Assembly: GCF_002192695.1 (NCBI RefSeq)
Contig: NZ_MTLG01000074.1
Location: 1 to 64,000, forward strand
Reading direction: 5' to 3'
DNA: 64,000 nucleotides
From: Achromobacter xylosoxidans
Lineage (GTDB): Bacteria; Pseudomonadota; Gammaproteobacteria; Burkholderiales; Burkholderiaceae_B
Shown: positions 44,938 through 54,203 of the stretch, one piece after another
How the letters are laid out: each line of letters opens with the position of its first letter
Numbering within the stretch: the stretch's first letter is position 1
The notes under the pieces: generated by a model
What the model saw: the letters and a program-made list of their open reading frames with translations, nothing else
Told to the model about the DNA's origin: nothing
Databases searched by the model: none
Position numbers and translations under genes: made by a program

Positions 44938-44952
44938 ATTTATCTTATAAAT
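44938..44952. promoter_or_regulatory. LysR-type operator between the ligase and LysR genes
   Basis: Perfect inverted repeat ATTTAT-CTT-ATAAAT containing the T-N11-A LysR motif, 22 bases before the LysR ATG in an AT-rich divergent region of 137 bases. Confidence 0.65.
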
Positions 44953-44974
44953 CAGGCTGATATAAGAGGCGTGC

Positions 44975-45874
44975 ATGGAATTCGACCTGAACCTCATGCG
45001 GGTTTTCCTGACCGTGCTGCACGAGCGCAGCGTCACGCGCGCGGCGCAGCGCCTGAACCTGACGCAGCCCGCCGTGAGCTATGCGCTGGCGCGTCTGCGC
45101 GAAAAATTCGACGATCCCCTGTTTGTGCGCACGGCCTCCGGCATGCAACCCACGCCGGTCGCGTTTGCCCTGGCCGAACCCATAGAGCGCGGCATGAACA
45201 GCTTCGCCGAAGCCGTCAACCTGCGGCAGCGCTTCGAGCCGGCCAGCAGCACCCGCCGCTTTCGCCTGTCCATGTCCGATATCGGTGAAATGGTGTTCCT
45301 GCCGTCGCTGATGGAACGCGTGCACGCCCTGGCGCCGCGCCTGCAGGTGGAAGTATTGGAGATCCCGCTGGAACGGCTGCCGCAGGCGCTAAAAGACGGC
45401 GAGGTCGATCTCGCCATCGGCAACCTGGCCGGGCTGGGCAGCGAAACCTGCCACGCCGAACTGTTCAGCGAACGCTACACCTGCATGGGCAGGCGCGGCC
45501 ATCCGGTGTTGTCGGCGGGCCTGACGCGCAGCCAGTACAAGCGCCTGGACCACATCCTGGTGGCCTCGCGCGCCAGCGCGCACCGCTTGCTGGACGATGT
45601 GCTGAGCGAAGCCGGCCTGCCGCGCAGGCCGTATCTGACCTTGCCGCATTTCTCGGCGGCGGCCGAGATCGTGCGGCGCACCGATCTCACCATGACGCTG
45701 CCGCTGCGGGCCGCGATCTGGTTCAACCACGACGACGCGTTCCAGATACGCCCGCTGCCCATCGCCCTGCCGCCGCTGTCCGTGACCGTGCATTGGCACG
45801 CCCGCTTCGAAAGCGACCCGGGCACCGTCTGGCTGCGCCGCCTGGTGGTGGAGACGCTGGCGGACCCGGCCTGA
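44975..45874 (+). CDS. LysR-family regulator (NodD/NahR-like)
   Basis: 299 aa, HTH HERSVTRAAQRLNLTQPAVS, then LARLREKFDDPLFVRTASGM, the variant typical of NodD/NahR/LinR-type LysR proteins that respond to aromatic compounds. Effector domain with RRFRLSMSDIGEMVFLPSLM. Divergent from the acyl-CoA ligase operon, with a T-N11-A palindrome in between, so it probably activates that operon. Confidence 0.9.
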   Translation: MEFDLNLMRVFLTVLHERSVTRAAQRLNLTQPAVSYALARLREKFDDPLFVRTASGMQPTPVAFALAEPIERGMNSFAEAVNLRQRFEPASSTRRFRLSMSDIGEMVFLPSLMERVHALAPRLQVEVLEIPLERLPQALKDGEVDLAIGNLAGLGSETCHAELFSERYTCMGRRGHPVLSAGLTRSQYKRLDHILVASRASAHRLLDDVLSEAGLPRRPYLTLPHFSAAAEIVRRTDLTMTLPLRAAIWFNHDDAFQIRPLPIALPPLSVTVHWHARFESDPGTVWLRRLVVETLADPA

Positions 45875-45893
45875 GCCCGCGCGGGCGCGGCGC

Positions 45894-46826
45894 TTATCGC
45901 ATCGCGGCCAGCATCAGGTCCAGGTTCTGCACCGCCGCGCCCGACGCACCCTTGCCCAGGTTGTCGAACACCGCCGTCAACAGCACCTGGCCGTGTTGCG
46001 CATTGCCGTAGACGGCCAGACGCAGATCGTTGGTGCCGTAAAGCGCCTGCGGATCCAGGTGCGTATGGGCGGCCGCGTCCTGCGGCGCCACGACCTGCAC
46101 ATGCCTTGCGCCCTCGTAGTGCTGCTGCAGGCAGGCGTGCAGGCGCTCCATGTCCACGCCCGCCGGCAGCAGGCGCAGCTGCAGCGGCACGCTCAGGACG
46201 ATGCCCTGGCGGTAGGCGCCATAGGCCGGTACGAACACCGGCCGCTGCGTCAGGCCCGCATGCCGTTCGATCTCGGGCGTGTGCTTGTGCGCCAGGCCCA
46301 GGCCGTAGAGCTGGAACGCCGGTCCCGGCGCGCCGTCCGCGGCTTCATAGGCGTCCACCGCCGCGCGCCCGCCGCCCGAATAGCCGGACACGGCGTGTAC
46401 GACCAACGGATAGTCGGCCGGCACCAGCCCGGCCCGTACCAGCGGCCCCAGCAACGCGACCGCGCCCGTCGGATAGCAGCCGGGGTTGCTGACGCGCCGC
46501 GCCTGGGCGATCAGCCCGGCCTGCTCCGCGTTCATTTCCGGAAAACCATAGACCCAGCCCGGCGCCGTGCGGTGGGCGGAACTGGCGTCTATCACCCGGA
46601 CCGCGGGATTGACGATGGAAGCGGCGGCCTGGCGCGCCGGCTCATCGGGCAGGCAGAGGATGGCGATATCGCAGCCGTTGATCGCCTGCGCGCGGCGCTG
46701 CGGGTCCTTGCGTTCGGCCTCGGGCAGCGTCAATAGCCGCAGATCCGTGCGCCCGTGCAGGCGTTCGTGGATCTGCAGGCCGGTGGTGCCCTGGTCGCCG
46801 TCGATGAAAACTAAAGGTTGGGTCAT
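45894..46826 (-). CDS. argC: N-acetyl-gamma-glutamyl-phosphate reductase, short type
   Basis: 310-aa NADPH-dependent enzyme of arginine biosynthesis (third step), short 'type 2' ArgC. Visible: [18 protein letters not shown] at the N-terminus, catalytic Cys 117 in [31 protein letters not shown] and the C-terminal [20 protein letters not shown]. The ATG at 46826 begins exactly at the conserved N-terminus; the longer frame upstream is not protein-like. Stands alone and divergent from a LysR gene, with 130 bases between. Confidence 0.93.
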   Translation of the reverse strand: MTQPLVFIDGDQGTTGLQIHERLHGRTDLRLLTLPEAERKDPQRRAQAINGCDIAILCLPDEPARQAAASIVNPAVRVIDASSAHRTAPGWVYGFPEMNAEQAGLIAQARRVSNPGCYPTGAVALLGPLVRAGLVPADYPLVVHAVSGYSGGGRAAVDAYEAADGAPGPAFQLYGLGLAHKHTPEIERHAGLTQRPVFVPAYGAYRQGIVLSVPLQLRLLPAGVDMERLHACLQQHYEGARHVQVVAPQDAAAHTHLDPQALYGTNDLRLAVYGNAQHGQVLLTAVFDNLGKGASGAAVQNLDLMLAAMR

Positions 46827-46956
46827 GGCGCTTGCGTCCTGGATCAAAGGGGCGCCGGAAGGTTCCGGGCGCAGGACTCCATCATCGGCCGGACTGCTAG
46901 ATAACAAAAGTCGAATATCATGACTATCCAATTCAGCTTTCCTGAACGAAACCGAC

Positions 46957-47850
46957 ATGCGTGAAATCAGCCTGGACCGCCTGCGCACCCTGGTTGCCAT
47001 CGCCGACCTGGGCTCGTTCGCCGACGCGGCGCGCGCCCTGCATCTGGCCCCGCCCACCGTCAGCCTGCACGTGGCCGACCTGGAGGCGCGCATCGGCGCG
47101 CCGCTGCTCACGCGCAAGCGCGGCCAGGTCCGCTCCACCGCCATCGGCGAAACCCTGCTGGAACGCGCGCGCCGGCTGCTGGCCGATGCCGACCAGGCGC
47201 TGGACGATGTGCAGCGGCAGGTACAGGGCTTGTCCGGGCGCGTGCGGCTGGGCGCCTCCACCGGCGCCATCGCCCATCTGCTGCCGCAGGCCCTGGAAAC
47301 GCTGGGGCGCAACCATCCCGGCATCGACGTGCAGGTGGCCGTGCTGACGTCGCAGGAAACCTTGCTGCGCCTGGCCGACGGCTCGCTGGACCTGGGCCTG
47401 GTGGCCCTGCCCCAGCCGCCGCTGGAAGGCCTGGTGCTGCGCCCCTGGCGGCGCGACCCGGTCATGGCCTTCCTGCCCGCCAGCTGGAAAGCGCCCGCGC
47501 GCCTGACGCCGGCCTGGCTGGCCGAACGGCCGCTGATCCTGAACGATGCCAGCACGCGGCTCTCGCGCCTGACGGGCGAATGGTTCGCCGCCGCCGGCCT
47601 GAACCCGCGCGCCCGCATCCAGCTGAACTACAACGACGCCATCAAGAGCCTGGTGGCCGCGGGCTACGGCGCCACGCTGCTGCCGCACGAGGCCACCGCG
47701 CCGCAGCCGGATCCGCGCATCGAGATGCGCGTGCTGCGGCCAGCCCTTTGGCGCCCGCTGGGTATCGCGCACCGCGCCGGGCAAGTCGAGCAAGCCACCC
47801 GGCATGTGCTGGACGTGTTGTGGGAGCTGCGCGCCTCACCTGCCCGCTGA
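46957..47850 (+). CDS. LysR-family transcriptional regulator
   Basis: 297 aa: [23 protein letters not shown], then [20 protein letters not shown], followed by an effector domain ([33 protein letters not shown]). Divergent from argC, so control of argC is possible. Its 3' end overlaps the convergent ClC gene by 15 bases. Confidence 0.9.
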   Translation: MREISLDRLRTLVAIADLGSFADAARALHLAPPTVSLHVADLEARIGAPLLTRKRGQVRSTAIGETLLERARRLLADADQALDDVQRQVQGLSGRVRLGASTGAIAHLLPQALETLGRNHPGIDVQVAVLTSQETLLRLADGSLDLGLVALPQPPLEGLVLRPWRRDPVMAFLPASWKAPARLTPAWLAERPLILNDASTRLSRLTGEWFAAAGLNPRARIQLNYNDAIKSLVAAGYGATLLPHEATAPQPDPRIEMRVLRPALWRPLGIAHRAGQVEQATRHVLDVLWELRASPAR

Positions 47851-49623
47851 GGGCGTGCGGCGGAAATACGCGGTGCGCTGGCTTTCCTCGCGCAGCCGGC
47901 GCGCGCGCGAACGGAACAGGTCCTTGCGCCCCACGATGCCCACCAGCCGGCCGTTGGCCCGGTCCAGGATGGGCACGCGGCCCGCGCCGGTCAGGGCCAT
48001 GCGGTCGGCGATCTGGCTGGCCAGTTCCTCGGGATGGCCGTACACCAGGTCGCGGCCTTGCAGGGCCTCACCCAGCGTGCGCCCGGTCTGCTCGTCGTCG
48101 ATGGCCCAGGCCAGCGTGTCGGCGCGCGTGACTTCGCCGACCACCACGCCTTCGGCATCCAGCACGGGATAGCTGGTGTGCACCGGCTGCGCCGTCGTGA
48201 AATGCGCAATGGCCTGCGCCACGGTCCAGTCGGCCGGCAGGGTCTGGACCGGCGTGGTCATTACCTGGCTGACCCGCAGCAGGTCGAAGGGATCCACGCG
48301 GTACTCGCGGCTGATGTGGTGGCCGCGCCGCGCGATCTTCTCGGTCAGGATGGAGCGCTTGAGCAGCAGCACCGTCATCCCATACGCGAACACGCAGGCC
48401 GACAGCACCGGCAGCAGCGCGCCCATGTCGCCGGTCAGCTCCACCGCGAACAGGGTCGCGGTCAGCGGCGCGCGCATGGTGCCGCCCATCATCGCCGCCA
48501 TGCCCAGCAGCGCCCAGAAGCCCGGATCGGCCTGCGGCAACAGCGGCGTGGCCAGCGCGCCCAGCGCGCCGCCGAATATCAGCAGCGGCGCCAGCACGCC
48601 GCCCGAAGTCCCCGAACCCAGCGCCACGGACCAAATCACGACCTTGACCGCCAGAAGCAGCAGCACGGCCTGGAAAGCCAGGTCGCCCGCCAGCAAATGG
48701 CGGATGTTGTCATAGCCCACGCCCAGCGCCGCCGGCTCGATCAGGCCGCCCAGGCCAATGACCAGGCCGCCAAAGGCCGGCCACCACATCCAATGCAGCG
48801 GCAGTTTCTCGAACAGGTCCTCGGCCGCATAGACCATGGAGGTCAGCACGCCCGATCCCAGCCCGGCCAGCACGCCCACGGCGGCGCAGGCCAGCAGATG
48901 CGCGGGTGTGAACGTCAGCGAACCGGCATACGCGAATATCGGCCCGCCATCCAGCATGAAGGCGCGCGTGGCCGCGGCCACCAGCGCGGCCATCGCCACG
49001 GGCAGGAAGCTGCGCGGCTTCCATTCGAACAGCAACAGTTCCACCGCCAGCAGCACCGCCGCCAATGGCGTGGCGAAGATGGCCGTCATGCCCGCGGCGG
49101 CACCGGCCACCAGCAGGGTCTTGCGCTCGCCGTCGTCCAGGTGGATGGTCTGCGCCAGCAGGGAGCCGATGGCGCCGCCCGTCATGATGATGGGGCCCTC
49201 GGCCCCGAACGGGCCGCCCGTGCCGATGGAGATGGCGGACGACACCGGCTTCAACACCGCTACCTTGGGCTGGATGCGGCTCTTGCCGATCAGGATGGCC
49301 TCCATCGCCTCCGGAATCCCGTGGCCGCGGATCTTTTCCGAACCGTAGCGCGCCATGAGGCCGATGATGAGGCAGCCCACCACCGGAATGGCGACGGAAG
49401 CCAGGCCCAGGTGGCCTGTCGTGATGGGCTGGTCCTCGAACGAGAACTGATGGTGGTAGGCCAGATTGGTGCACAGCGCGATCAGGCGCAGCAAGGCCCA
49501 GGCCGCGGCCACGCTGGCCAGGCCGACCGGAACGGCCAGGCCCATGAGCAGGACGACGCGCTTGTCCGTGGTGAAGTCGCCCAGACGCAGCGCGGCCCGG
49601 GCGGAGGAAGAAGTGGGAGGCAT
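47836..49623 (-). CDS. ClC-type chloride channel/antiporter with CBS domains
   Basis: 595-aa membrane protein. The ClC core has the selectivity and gating motifs GTGGPFGAEGPIIMTG (gating Glu in AEGP) and GSGTSGGVLAPLLIFGGALG. Two CBS modules fill the last 160 residues (VSQVMTTPVQTLPADWTVAQ to VPILDRANGRLVGIVGRKDL). The missing Ser of the usual GSGIP is replaced by GTGGP. Divergent from a MarR gene, with an inverted repeat between them; regulation by that MarR protein is plausible. Confidence 0.92.
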   Translation of the reverse strand: MPPTSSSARAALRLGDFTTDKRVVLLMGLAVPVGLASVAAAWALLRLIALCTNLAYHHQFSFEDQPITTGHLGLASVAIPVVGCLIIGLMARYGSEKIRGHGIPEAMEAILIGKSRIQPKVAVLKPVSSAISIGTGGPFGAEGPIIMTGGAIGSLLAQTIHLDDGERKTLLVAGAAAGMTAIFATPLAAVLLAVELLLFEWKPRSFLPVAMAALVAAATRAFMLDGGPIFAYAGSLTFTPAHLLACAAVGVLAGLGSGVLTSMVYAAEDLFEKLPLHWMWWPAFGGLVIGLGGLIEPAALGVGYDNIRHLLAGDLAFQAVLLLLAVKVVIWSVALGSGTSGGVLAPLLIFGGALGALATPLLPQADPGFWALLGMAAMMGGTMRAPLTATLFAVELTGDMGALLPVLSACVFAYGMTVLLLKRSILTEKIARRGHHISREYRVDPFDLLRVSQVMTTPVQTLPADWTVAQAIAHFTTAQPVHTSYPVLDAEGVVVGEVTRADTLAWAIDDEQTGRTLGEALQGRDLVYGHPEELASQIADRMALTGAGRVPILDRANGRLVGIVGRKDLFRSRARRLREESQRTAYFRRTPSAGR

Positions 49624-49666
49624 GTTCGAAGAGGGGAAGAATTGCGCAGGGATTTGCGAAACGTCA

Positions 49667-49689
49667 TATATATCGTATCACGACATATA
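49667..49689. promoter_or_regulatory. MarR-type inverted repeat
   Basis: Arms TATATATCGT / ACGACATATA (9 of 10 complementary) around ATC, in the 80-base region between the ClC and MarR genes. A further CGACATAT occurs at 50221-50228, just before the HPP-CBS gene, which could be a second half-site. Confidence 0.65.
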
Positions 49690-49703
49690 TTAGAATCGAT
49701 CGG

Positions 49704-50156
49704 GTGAAACCGCCCTCGCCCCCACCCCAGCTGACCGCCACGGACTACGAGCTCCTGGCCGACTTCCGCTATGCGCTGCGCCGCTTTGCCGCCTTCAGCG
49801 AAAACGCCGCCGCCGGACTGGACCTGATGCCGCAGCAGCACCAGGCCCTGCTCGCGATCAAAGGCACCCGCAAGAACGCCCCCGGCCGCCGCGGCCTGTA
49901 CGTGGGCGAAATCGCCGAACGCCTCCTGATCCGGCCCCACACGGCCGCCGAACTGGTGGGCCGGCTGGCGCGCCTGGACCTGGTCAGCCGCGAAGCCGAT
50001 CCCGAGGACGGCCGCCGCGTCGAGGTGGTGCTGACCGCCCGCGCCGAACGCATGCTCGAAGACCTGTCGGCCTCGCATCTGGAAGAACTGCGCGCCATGC
50101 GCCCGCTGCTCACGCGCCTGCTCACGCGCATCGGCGACGAATCCGGCAACGCCTGA
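49704..50156 (+). CDS. MarR-family regulator
   Basis: 150-aa winged-HTH repressor: YVGEIAERLLIRPHTAAELV recognition region and the wing LVSREADPEDGRRVEVVLTA, which carries the D-x-R-D/R-type MarR signature. GTG start at 49704. Divergent from the ClC gene and followed by the HPP-CBS gene. Confidence 0.9.
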   Translation: MKPPSPPPQLTATDYELLADFRYALRRFAAFSENAAAGLDLMPQQHQALLAIKGTRKNAPGRRGLYVGEIAERLLIRPHTAAELVGRLARLDLVSREADPEDGRRVEVVLTARAERMLEDLSASHLEELRAMRPLLTRLLTRIGDESGNA

Positions 50157-50248
50157 TCCACGCTCTGCTGCATAAGCTTATGCAGCGCAGCTTTGCCTCG
50201 CGTGATAAATTGTCGCCCCGCGACATATCGATGCGCGAGGAGATCGTT

Positions 50249-51409
50249 TTGGGTGTAGCAATCAAGCGCTGGCTGGGCTCGTTCGCGCCAGCGCCGGTGG
50301 GCGTCAACGGACGCGAGAAGCTCTACGGCGTGCTGGGCGCGCTGCTTGGCCTGTTCTGCACGGAATGGGTGGGCCGCCACGCGCTGGGCGACGCCAGCCC
50401 CTGGTTCATCGCCCCCATGGGCGCGTCCGCCGTGCTGCTGTTCGCCGCCCCCGCCAGTCCGCTCGCCCAGCCCTGGTCCATCATGGCCGGCAATCTGGTC
50501 TCGGCCCTGATCGGCGTCTTCTGCGCCCAGTTCATCCCCGTGCCCGGCGTGGCCGCCGCCGTGGCGGTGGCGCTGGCCATCGGCGCCATGTTCTCGTTGC
50601 GCTGCCTGCATCCGCCCAGCGGCGCGGTGGCGCTGACCGCGGTGCTGGGCGGCCCCGCGGTCGCCAGCCTGGGTTACGGCTTCGCGCTCTGGCCCGTGGC
50701 GCTGAACTCCGCCATCCTGCTGTGCATCGCGGTCGTCTTCAATGGCGCGCTCAAGCGCAACTACCCGCGCCGCCACGCCGACCCGGCCGCGGGCCACAAC
50801 ACCCGCGACCTCGCGCCCAGCGCCCGCCTGGGCTTCAGCCTGGCCGACCTGGACGACGCGCTCACGCAGCGCGGCGAGCTGCTGGACATCAGCAAGGAAG
50901 ACCTGGAAGAAATCGTCCTGGCCGCGGAAATGCGCGCCAGCGTGCGCCGCTTCGGCGACGTGCATTGCGCCGACATCATGTCGCGCGACGTGGTCGCGGT
51001 GCAGGCGCAGGACCCGCTGGACTACGCCGTGCGCCTGTTCGACAAGCATCGCCTGCAGGCCCTGCCGGTGCTGGATTCGGCCGGCCGCTACGCCGGCATG
51101 GTCAGCCAGGGCGACGTGCTGGCGCGCCGGACCCGGCTGGCCGCCGTCGCCGTCGACGCGGATGCCGCGCCCGACCTGCTGGTGGCCGACTGCATGCGCA
51201 GCGAAGTCCCCTTCGCCACCCCGGGCCTGCCCGTCATCGAACTGGCGCGCCCCATGTCGGACAGCCTGCATTGCGTGCCGGTGCTGGATGAAGCGCGCAA
51301 CCTGGTCGGACTGGTGACGCAATCGGACCTGGTGGCGGCGCTGTACCAGATCGCGCTCGCGGCCAGTTCGCAGGCGCCGGACCCGGACGCCCAGAAGCTG
51401 GCGGCCTGA
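50249..51409 (+). CDS. HPP-family membrane protein with CBS pair
   Basis: About 386 aa. The N-terminal half has the HPP integral-membrane domain (EKLYGVLGALLGLFCTEWVG, WFIAPMGASAVLLFAAPASP, and RCLHPPSGAVALTAVLGG, which gives the family its name); the C-terminal half carries two CBS modules (DIMSRDVVAVQAQDPLDYAV and CMRSEVPFATPGLPVIELA). A TTG at 50249 with GAGGAG six bases upstream is the best start; ATG 50231 and ATG 50180 are alternatives. Related HPP proteins transport nitrite in plastids; the bacterial role is unknown. Confidence 0.85.
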   Translation: MGVAIKRWLGSFAPAPVGVNGREKLYGVLGALLGLFCTEWVGRHALGDASPWFIAPMGASAVLLFAAPASPLAQPWSIMAGNLVSALIGVFCAQFIPVPGVAAAVAVALAIGAMFSLRCLHPPSGAVALTAVLGGPAVASLGYGFALWPVALNSAILLCIAVVFNGALKRNYPRRHADPAAGHNTRDLAPSARLGFSLADLDDALTQRGELLDISKEDLEEIVLAAEMRASVRRFGDVHCADIMSRDVVAVQAQDPLDYAVRLFDKHRLQALPVLDSAGRYAGMVSQGDVLARRTRLAAVAVDADAAPDLLVADCMRSEVPFATPGLPVIELARPMSDSLHCVPVLDEARNLVGLVTQSDLVAALYQIALAASSQAPDPDAQKLAA

Positions 51410-51419
51410 GCGCCAGCCC

Positions 51420-51435
51420 TCCGTAGCCCTACGGA
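51420..51435. promoter_or_regulatory. Perfect palindrome before the histidine kinase gene
   Basis: TCCGTAG-CC-CTACGGA, perfect over 16 bases, 37 bases before the kinase GTG. A -10-like CATAAT at 51460 would put it near -45. The same element precedes the HbpS-like gene at 53548. Confidence 0.8.
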
Positions 51436-51472
51436 TTCCTGCCCGCACCGGCCGCAAGGCATAATTTCAGGC

Positions 51473-52906
51473 GTGAATCCCCTATCGCGCGCTCGCGCCT
51501 TCTTCTGCTGGCTGGTCCTGTTCGCCCTTGGCGCCTTCTGGATCGGGCGGCAGGACTATGTGGACCAGTACGAACGCTTCACCCAGAGCACCAGCGTGGC
51601 GCAGCGCATGCTGAGCCAGAAGACGGTGCAGCATGAAGCCGTGCTGGCGACCCTGGCCGCCCTGTCCCATCCCCCCGCGCCGGAACGTTTGTATCCCAGC
51701 CTGCGGCCGGCCATGCCGCAACTGCTGGGGCTGGGCTACCTGCCTGGCGGCGCTTGGAGCGGCAGCATGGCGGAACCTCCCGGCCTCGCGGCCGCCGTCG
51801 AACGCGCGCGCGGCCTGGCCCGGCCGGTGACGCTGCCCGTGGACAGCGCCCGCTATTGGCTGGTGGCGCCTTCCGGCTGGAGCCTGCTGCTGGACGCCAG
51901 CCAACTGATTCCGGCGGCCGATTTTCCTCCCGGGCTGGCCAACCTGACCCTGACCGTGGACCAGACGCCGCTACCCCTCCTGGACAAGCAGCCCGATGCC
52001 GCCGTCCTCGGCTGGCCCCTGGCCCTGCAAAAGCCGCTGGGCGCGGCCAGCCAGCCCTTCCAGATGCGCAGCACGCGCAAGCTGACCCCAGGCGTCTGGC
52101 CCTGGGCCACCTGGCTGGCCTGGGGCCTGGCCAGCGCGCTGCTGGTGGCCGGCGCCGCGGCCTGGCAGCGCTCGCGCGCCCAAGCCCGCCGCCAACGGGA
52201 ACAACTACGCCTGGGCGCCATGGCGCGCCTGAGCACGCTGGGCGAAATGGCCGCCGGCATCGCCCACGAACTGAACCAGCCGCTGACCGCCATCCTGGCC
52301 CAGACCCGCGCCGCCGAGCGGCTGCTGGACGACGAAGACGAACGCCCCGCGGTGCGCCACGCGCTGTTGGCCAGCGCCGAACAGGCCAAGCGCGCGGCCG
52401 ACATCATCAGCCGCATGCGCGCCCTGGTGCAGCCCAGTTCGCCCACCCGGCGCGTGGCGCTGGATCCCGACGCGCTGGTGGCGTCGCTGCGCTTTCTGCG
52501 CGAAGCGGAACTGGCGCGGCTGGGCATACGGCTGAGCTGGCACAACGCCAGCCCCGGCGTGCGTCCGCTGGGCGACCGCGTGGCCCTGGAGCAGATCCTG
52601 CACAACCTGGTGCAGAACGCCGCCGACGCGCTGGCCGACGTTGCCGGGCCGCGCCAGATCTCGCTGGAGGGCCGCGCCGACGGCGACGACTACCTGTTCA
52701 GCGTCAGCGACACCGGCCCCGGCATCGCCGCCGACGCGCTGCCGCGCCTGTTCGCTCCCTTCTACACCACGCGGCCGCAAGGCATGGGCCTGGGACTGGC
52801 GCTGTGCGAAACGCTGGCCGGCTCAATGGACGGCCGCATCGCCGTGCGCAATCTCAGTCCGGCAGGCGCTTGCTTCACGATAAGCCTGCCGCACGCCGCC
52901 GCATGA
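51473..52906 (+). CDS. Sensor histidine kinase with extracytoplasmic domain
   Basis: 477 aa. TM1 at about residues 10-26, a periplasmic domain to about 208, TM2 at about 211-231, then HisKA with phospho-accepting His 265 (GIAHELNQPLTAILAQ), N-box LEQILHNLVQNAADAL, G1 SDTGPGI and G2 GMGLGLALCE. The H-box type matches DctB/FixL kinases. GTG start with a -10-like CATAAT only 7 bases upstream, so the message may be almost leaderless. The stop overlaps the response-regulator start (ATGA). Confidence 0.92.
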   Translation: MNPLSRARAFFCWLVLFALGAFWIGRQDYVDQYERFTQSTSVAQRMLSQKTVQHEAVLATLAALSHPPAPERLYPSLRPAMPQLLGLGYLPGGAWSGSMAEPPGLAAAVERARGLARPVTLPVDSARYWLVAPSGWSLLLDASQLIPAADFPPGLANLTLTVDQTPLPLLDKQPDAAVLGWPLALQKPLGAASQPFQMRSTRKLTPGVWPWATWLAWGLASALLVAGAAAWQRSRAQARRQREQLRLGAMARLSTLGEMAAGIAHELNQPLTAILAQTRAAERLLDDEDERPAVRHALLASAEQAKRAADIISRMRALVQPSSPTRRVALDPDALVASLRFLREAELARLGIRLSWHNASPGVRPLGDRVALEQILHNLVQNAADALADVAGPRQISLEGRADGDDYLFSVSDTGPGIAADALPRLFAPFYTTRPQGMGLGLALCETLAGSMDGRIAVRNLSPAGACFTISLPHAAA

Positions 52907-53532
52907 CGACGCAGGAATCTCCCATGTTCGAACAATCCCCGCTGGTCTATCTGGTCGATGACGACGACGCCGTGCGCGACGGCCTGGCGCTGCTGCTGCG
53001 CAGCGTCGGCCTGCGCAGCGAGGGCCACGGCGATCCGCTGGCCTTCCTGGCCCAGCTGCATCCGCAGGCCATCGGCTGCGTGGTCCTGGACATCCGCATG
53101 CCCGGCATCAGCGGCCTGGACGTGCTGAGCCGGCTGGCCGAGCAATCCGACCTGCCCGTGGTCATGCTGACCGGCCACGCCAACGTGGACCTGTGCCGCC
53201 GCGCGTTCAAGGGCGGCGCCATGGAGTTCCTGCAAAAGCCCGTGGACGACGACGTCTTCCTGGACGCCGTGCAGGCGGCCGTGCGCACCCACATCGCCAG
53301 CCGCGAGAGGCTCGCCGTGACCCAGGCCGCGCAGGAACGGCTGGACAAGTTGTCCGGGCGCGAGCGCGACGTGCTGGAACGCATCGTCCAGGGCCTGAGC
53401 AACAAGGAGATCGCGCGCGAGTTCGACCTGTCGCCGCGCACCGTGGAAACCTACCGCGCCAACGTCTTCGCCAAGCTGGAAGCGGACAACCTGGCCGGGC
53501 TGATCCGCGAGTATGCGGGGCTGCTGGGCTAG
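52903..53532 (+). CDS. FixJ/NarL-type response regulator
   Basis: 209 aa: receiver domain with phospho-acceptor Asp 63 (VVLDIRMPG), T90 and K112, a linker, then a LuxR-type HTH (LSGRERDVLERIVQGLSNKE and REFDLSPRTVETYRANVFAK). ATGA overlap with the kinase. A second ATG at 52924 has AGGAA six bases upstream and may be used instead. It should bind the palindromes at 51420 and 53548. Confidence 0.92.
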   Translation: MTTQESPMFEQSPLVYLVDDDDAVRDGLALLLRSVGLRSEGHGDPLAFLAQLHPQAIGCVVLDIRMPGISGLDVLSRLAEQSDLPVVMLTGHANVDLCRRAFKGGAMEFLQKPVDDDVFLDAVQAAVRTHIASRERLAVTQAAQERLDKLSGRERDVLERIVQGLSNKEIAREFDLSPRTVETYRANVFAKLEADNLAGLIREYAGLLG

Positions 53533-53547
53533 GACTTGCGCAGGCAC

Positions 53548-53567
53548 CCTCCGTAGCCCTACGGAGG
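53548..53567. promoter_or_regulatory. Perfect palindrome before the HbpS-like gene
   Basis: CCTCCGTAGCCCTACGGAGG, perfect over 20 bases and sharing its 16-base core with the site at 51420. A -10-like TTTAAT at 53609 puts it near -64, about two helical turns further out than the first site. Confidence 0.8.
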
Positions 53568-53652
53568 CCCCAGCGTAGCCGACCGAATACCGCCGATCGG
53601 CCGTCCTCTTTAATCTGTCTGTTCCTGTCACCGACCCACAAAGGACCCAGAC

Positions 53653-54138
53653 ATGTCGCCCAAATTCATCGCTTTCGCCGCCCTGTTCGCCTGCGCTGGC
53701 GCCGCCAACGCCGCCGTGCTCAACGAGAGCAACCTGTCCATGGCCGACGCGCAGAAGCTGGCCACGGACACCGTCGCCGCCTGCCAGGCCAAGGGCTACA
53801 ACGTGAGCGCCTCGGTGGTGGACCGCGCCGGCCTGCTCAAGGCCTTCGCCCGCGCCGACAATGCCGGCCCGCACACCGTCGAGGCCAGCCGCGCCAAGGC
53901 ATACACCGCCGCATCGGCCAAGACCCCGACGCTGACGATGCTGGAGAACGTCCAGAAGAACCCGGCCGCGGCCACCCTGACCGATATTCCGGGCTTCCTG
54001 GTGCTGGGCGGCGGCGTTCCCGTCAAGGCCGGCTCGGCCGTGATCGGCGCCATCGGCGTGGCGGGCGCCCCCGGTGGCAACCTCGACGCGCAATGCGCCG
54101 ACACCGCCTTGCAAGAGAACGCCGCGCTGTTCAAGTAA
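53653..54138 (+). CDS. Secreted HbpS/GlcG-family haem-binding-like protein
   Basis: 161 aa with a signal peptide cleaved near AANA (residue 20). DUF336/GlcG features: MADAQKLATDTVAACQAKGY, VVDRAGLLKAFARADNAGPH, SRAKAYTAASAKTPT and GAIGVAGAPGG. In Streptomyces HbpS is an extracellular haem-binding protein that modulates the SenS sensor kinase. Here the gene follows a kinase/regulator pair, shares their palindrome, and has AAAGGA before the ATG. Haem binding is inferred from the family. Confidence 0.9.
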   Translation: MSPKFIAFAALFACAGAANAAVLNESNLSMADAQKLATDTVAACQAKGYNVSASVVDRAGLLKAFARADNAGPHTVEASRAKAYTAASAKTPTLTMLENVQKNPAAATLTDIPGFLVLGGGVPVKAGSAVIGAIGVAGAPGGNLDAQCADTALQENAALFK

Positions 54139-54203
54139 GCCGCTGCCGGCCTGGGCGCGGCGCGTTTGCCGCGCCGGCGGCATCGCGGTAGGCTTGGGGC
54201 GCC

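Noticed and set aside
45894..47618. Apparent 574-aa extension of argC
   Set aside because: Upstream part is antisense to the LysR gene and not protein-like; the conserved ArgC N-terminus begins at 46826.
48034..49707. 557-aa plus-strand frame opposite the ClC gene
   Set aside because: Arg/Gln/His-rich shadow without ribosome site or domain.
49769..51457. 562-aa minus-strand frame over the MarR and HPP-CBS genes
   Set aside because: Spans two recognised plus-strand genes; no protein features.
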